Assembly: GCA_947455365.1 (NCBI GenBank)
Contig: CANGNU010000022.1
Location: 1-9,954, forward strand
Reading direction: 5' to 3'
From: Rickettsiales bacterium
Lineage (GTDB): Bacteria; Pseudomonadota; Alphaproteobacteria; Rickettsiales; UBA1997
DNA: 9,954 bases
Position numbers and translations under genes: made by a program. Positions 8,073 to 9,954 of the stretch are shown in pieces. The first letter of the stretch is position 1, and each line of letters begins with the position of its first letter. The notes beneath the pieces are model-generated. The model was not told the DNA's origin, made no database searches, and worked only from the letters and a program-made list of their open reading frames with translations.

Positions 8073-9626
8073 GTGTCCAAAACTTTACCAGAAATTGCGC
8101 AATCCGTCACAAGCCCTGAGGGCTTTGGCGTAGAAACTCTAGCCGATTTGCGCTATCCCGTAGTAGTTCGAATGATTACAGAAACAGGAATTTTAAAAAA
8201 TTGCCTGCAAGATGGTTTTTTAGTTTTTAACGGTGGTTATAAAATCAAGGGACATAAAGCCTTGCAGCATGGTGAAGAACTGGTTGATGAGGGGGAGGTT
8301 GAAGAAGCCCTGTCTTTATTGTTAAAGGTTCAGGCGGTTATTTTAGAAAGGGCAGTTCTGCGAGACATAAAATTCAACAGCATTGAAAATACAGCAGCGG
8401 TTTTAGGGGCCATGTATAAGATGGATAAAAGAGCCGTTCTAAATCTTGCTCCAGCTTTGGCTCATGCTACTGAGGGTTTATCAGTGCCTCTAGTTGAAAT
8501 TCTGCTTGCTAATGGCGCCATAGCTGCGCTTCAAGATAAAGATGGCGATACCGCTTTACACTATAATTCTGCGCTAAGTAGATTTCCTGGGAACAAAAGG
8601 ATAGAGCAGCTTCGGGGAACGGAAGATGAAGGTGGTTCATCGGTGGTGCGTAAATTTAAAGATGACGGCTCTGTGCCAAAGATAATTTTTCCTAAGGCAG
8701 CAACATCTTCAAGATTGCATGAAAGTCGGCCAGTTGTTGTAAATTCTCCATCTCCAAAAGCATTATTAAATTTGCGAGTTGAGGCAATTGCTAGAATTGA
8801 AAAATATTTAGGAAATAGAGAAGAATCTGCTTTAGAATTGTCATATTTTTCAAAAATTACTACAAATGAAGGTGAAATATTAGAGATTAATGATTCTAAT
8901 TTTATTATAAAAAATAATGACTTGTATCAAGTAAATGATGGCGTAGAGGCTAAAATTGATGAAGAGGGTCAAGAATATGAAAAAGTTCTGCAAGATTTGT
9001 TTGTATATCAGAAGCAATTATTCTTTGATGAATTTAATGATGATATACGAAAAAAAGACGAGGGGAGATTTGAGTCGGAAAAGATATTGGGGTCTATTTT
9101 TAATAGTGAAGATGTTGTGGAAATTGTTAACACCATTCCTCCCAATAACTCTAAAGGGGTTCGTCAACTTTCTCCATTAAGCAAGGCGGTTCTTTTTGGT
9201 CATATTAGATGCGTGGAATTATTATTAAATAGTGGTGCTAACCCTACCGCGGTAAGTGGCCCTAAAGGAAGAACGCCTTTTCATTATGCAGCTCTTTCGC
9301 AAGGTTCAATTGAGCCGGTAACAATAAAATTAACAGGAGCAGAAAGATTGGCAGGAAAATTTTTGAGTACTGCTACAATACCTGATTATCAGCCAGAAGA
9401 TGCTGGAGTTGCTCTTTATAAAATTTTAATGAGATTCAATAAAGGCGATTGCGAGGAACAGGATAATGATGGAGAAACACCCAGAGAGCTTTTGGAAGAA
9501 AGGGGTGAAAGCGATATTTTTGAGGCCAAAAAAATACCAAATACTTCACCTGAACAAGCGGGGGTAGTGATGGTTGATAGAAAGCCATCTTCCTTGTCAC
9601 GATCTAATTCGCAAACTCACTTGTAA
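8073..9626 (+). CDS. ankyrin-repeat protein, candidate secreted effector
   Basis: The exact function is not recognised. The 517-residue product has two separated ankyrin-like regions. One is around residues 137-168 (VPLVEILLANGA, then DKDGDTALHYNSAL). A second spans about 345-480 (LSPLSKAVLFGHIRCVELLL, NSGANPTAVSGPKGRTPFHY, and a last unit with DNDGETPRELLEERGE). The middle (about 180-335) is charged, without repeats I recognise. There is no signal peptide or membrane segment. The last 17 residues are polar and Ser-rich with a few basic residues, which is compatible with, but not proof of, a type IV secretion signal. Ankyrin proteins are frequent host-interaction factors in intracellular alphaproteobacteria; that role is inferred here. 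The start is GTG 8073, 17 bases after sucB, with no Shine-Dalgarno sequence. Arginine use (12 AGA, 3 AGG, 5 CGA, 2 CGG, 2 CGT, 1 CGC) differs strongly from sucB, suggesting acquisition or fast evolution. Its end overlaps lgt on the opposite strand by 30 bases. Confidence 0.8.
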   Translation: MSKTLPEIAQSVTSPEGFGVETLADLRYPVVVRMITETGILKNCLQDGFLVFNGGYKIKGHKALQHGEELVDEGEVEEALSLLLKVQAVILERAVLRDIKFNSIENTAAVLGAMYKMDKRAVLNLAPALAHATEGLSVPLVEILLANGAIAALQDKDGDTALHYNSALSRFPGNKRIEQLRGTEDEGGSSVVRKFKDDGSVPKIIFPKAATSSRLHESRPVVVNSPSPKALLNLRVEAIARIEKYLGNREESALELSYFSKITTNEGEILEINDSNFIIKNNDLYQVNDGVEAKIDEEGQEYEKVLQDLFVYQKQLFFDEFNDDIRKKDEGRFESEKILGSIFNSEDVVEIVNTIPPNNSKGVRQLSPLSKAVLFGHIRCVELLLNSGANPTAVSGPKGRTPFHYAALSQGSIEPVTIKLTGAERLAGKFLSTATIPDYQPEDAGVALYKILMRFNKGDCEEQDNDGETPRELLEERGESDIFEAKKIPNTSPEQAGVVMVDRKPSSLSRSNSQTHL

Positions 9627-9954
9627 AATTAGCCATAAACCCACGCCAATCAAGGGTAGCGACAAAATTTGTCCCATAGTAATTTGCGCGAATAAAAAGC
9701 CCAATTGTTCATCTGGTTCGCGAAAATTTTCAACAATAATTCTGCTAATGCCATAAAGCGCTAGAAACCCGCCGCTTAAGGCGCCAACGCGTTTTTGAAT
9801 TTGGGTGAATTTGCTAAGAGAAAATAAAATTGCGAAGGTGAGAAGGCCTTCAAGGCAGGCCTCGTATAGTTGGCTGGGGTGGCGGGGTAATTCTCCGGCA
9901 TTGGGGAAAATGACGCCAAAGCTAGAGCCTGTAAAGCGGCCGTAAAGCTCCATA
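9597..9954 (-). CDS. lgt: prolipoprotein diacylglyceryl transferase, C-terminal part (runs off the window)
   Basis: Lgt is an inner-membrane enzyme that transfers diacylglycerol from phosphatidylglycerol to the lipobox cysteine of prolipoproteins, the first step of lipoprotein maturation. The visible 118 residues are the C-terminal part. They begin with ELYGR, the end of the Lgt signature. They continue with HPSQLYEACLEG, a membrane segment (GLLTFAILFSLSKF), and a second one (SGGFLALYGISRIIVENF) leading into FREPDEQLGFL, then the closing TMGQILSLPLIGVGLWLIL. The reading frame is still open at base 9954; the Met at 9953 is internal to the family alignment, not a start. Codon use returns to CGC-type arginine, as in the rest of the window apart from the ankyrin gene. 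The stop (TGA at 9599-9597) lies inside the 3' end of that convergent gene. Confidence 0.93.
   Translation of the reverse strand, partial: MELYGRFTGSSFGVIFPNAGELPRHPSQLYEACLEGLLTFAILFSLSKFTQIQKRVGALSGGFLALYGISRIIVENFREPDEQLGFLFAQITMGQILSLPLIGVGLWLILQVSLRIRS

Noticed and set aside
8956..9180. 74-codon + strand frame inside the ankyrin gene
   Set aside because: It is an alternative frame of the AT-rich middle of the larger gene with no start signal and no family resemblance.

Overview
The window looks like chromosomal DNA from an AT-rich alphaproteobacterium, probably an intracellular, Rickettsiales-like lineage. Three things point there: a stretch encoding the C-terminal part of an IleRS that resembles the rickettsial (eukaryote-like) type, an alphaproteobacterial-type elongator tRNA-Met, and an ankyrin-repeat protein next to core metabolic genes. 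The placement rests on remembered family features, not on a search, so order-level taxonomy is moderately confident at best.

Layout. Bases 1-58 hold the tail of an upstream reading frame and a terminator-like hairpin. From 167 to 9626 every gene is on the + strand and tightly packed: pstB (phosphate ABC transporter ATPase), ugd (UDP-glucose 6-dehydrogenase), an isolated C-terminal piece of isoleucyl-tRNA synthetase, rph (RNase PH), an elongator tRNA-Met(CAT), sucA and sucB (E1 and E2 of the 2-oxoglutarate dehydrogenase complex), and a GTG-started 517-residue ankyrin-repeat protein. On the minus strand, the C-terminal part of lgt (prolipoprotein diacylglyceryl transferase) enters from the right edge. 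It converges on the ankyrin gene and overlaps its end by 30 bases.

How the genes relate. SucA and SucB act together in the TCA cycle; the E3 gene (lpd) and sucCD are not in the window. rph and tRNA-Met are linked functionally, because RNase PH trims tRNA 3' ends. pstB serves phosphate import, but no other pst gene or phoU is visible. Ugd supplies UDP-glucuronate for surface polysaccharide or lipid A modification. Intergenic gaps are 7 to 41 bases and none shows a convincing terminator, so long co-transcripts are plausible. None of the seven + strand starts has a recognisable Shine-Dalgarno sequence.

Three points deserve attention. The first is the uninterrupted, free-standing IleRS C-terminal domain directly behind ugd. 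The second is the ankyrin gene, whose arginine codon use is sharply unlike its neighbours (15 of 25 are AGA/AGG, against 1 of 15 in sucB). The third is the tRNA gene sitting between two protein genes, so that its processing would leave sucA with a leader of only about 12 nucleotides. I see no CRISPR array, insertion sequence, phage gene or recognisable new defence system.
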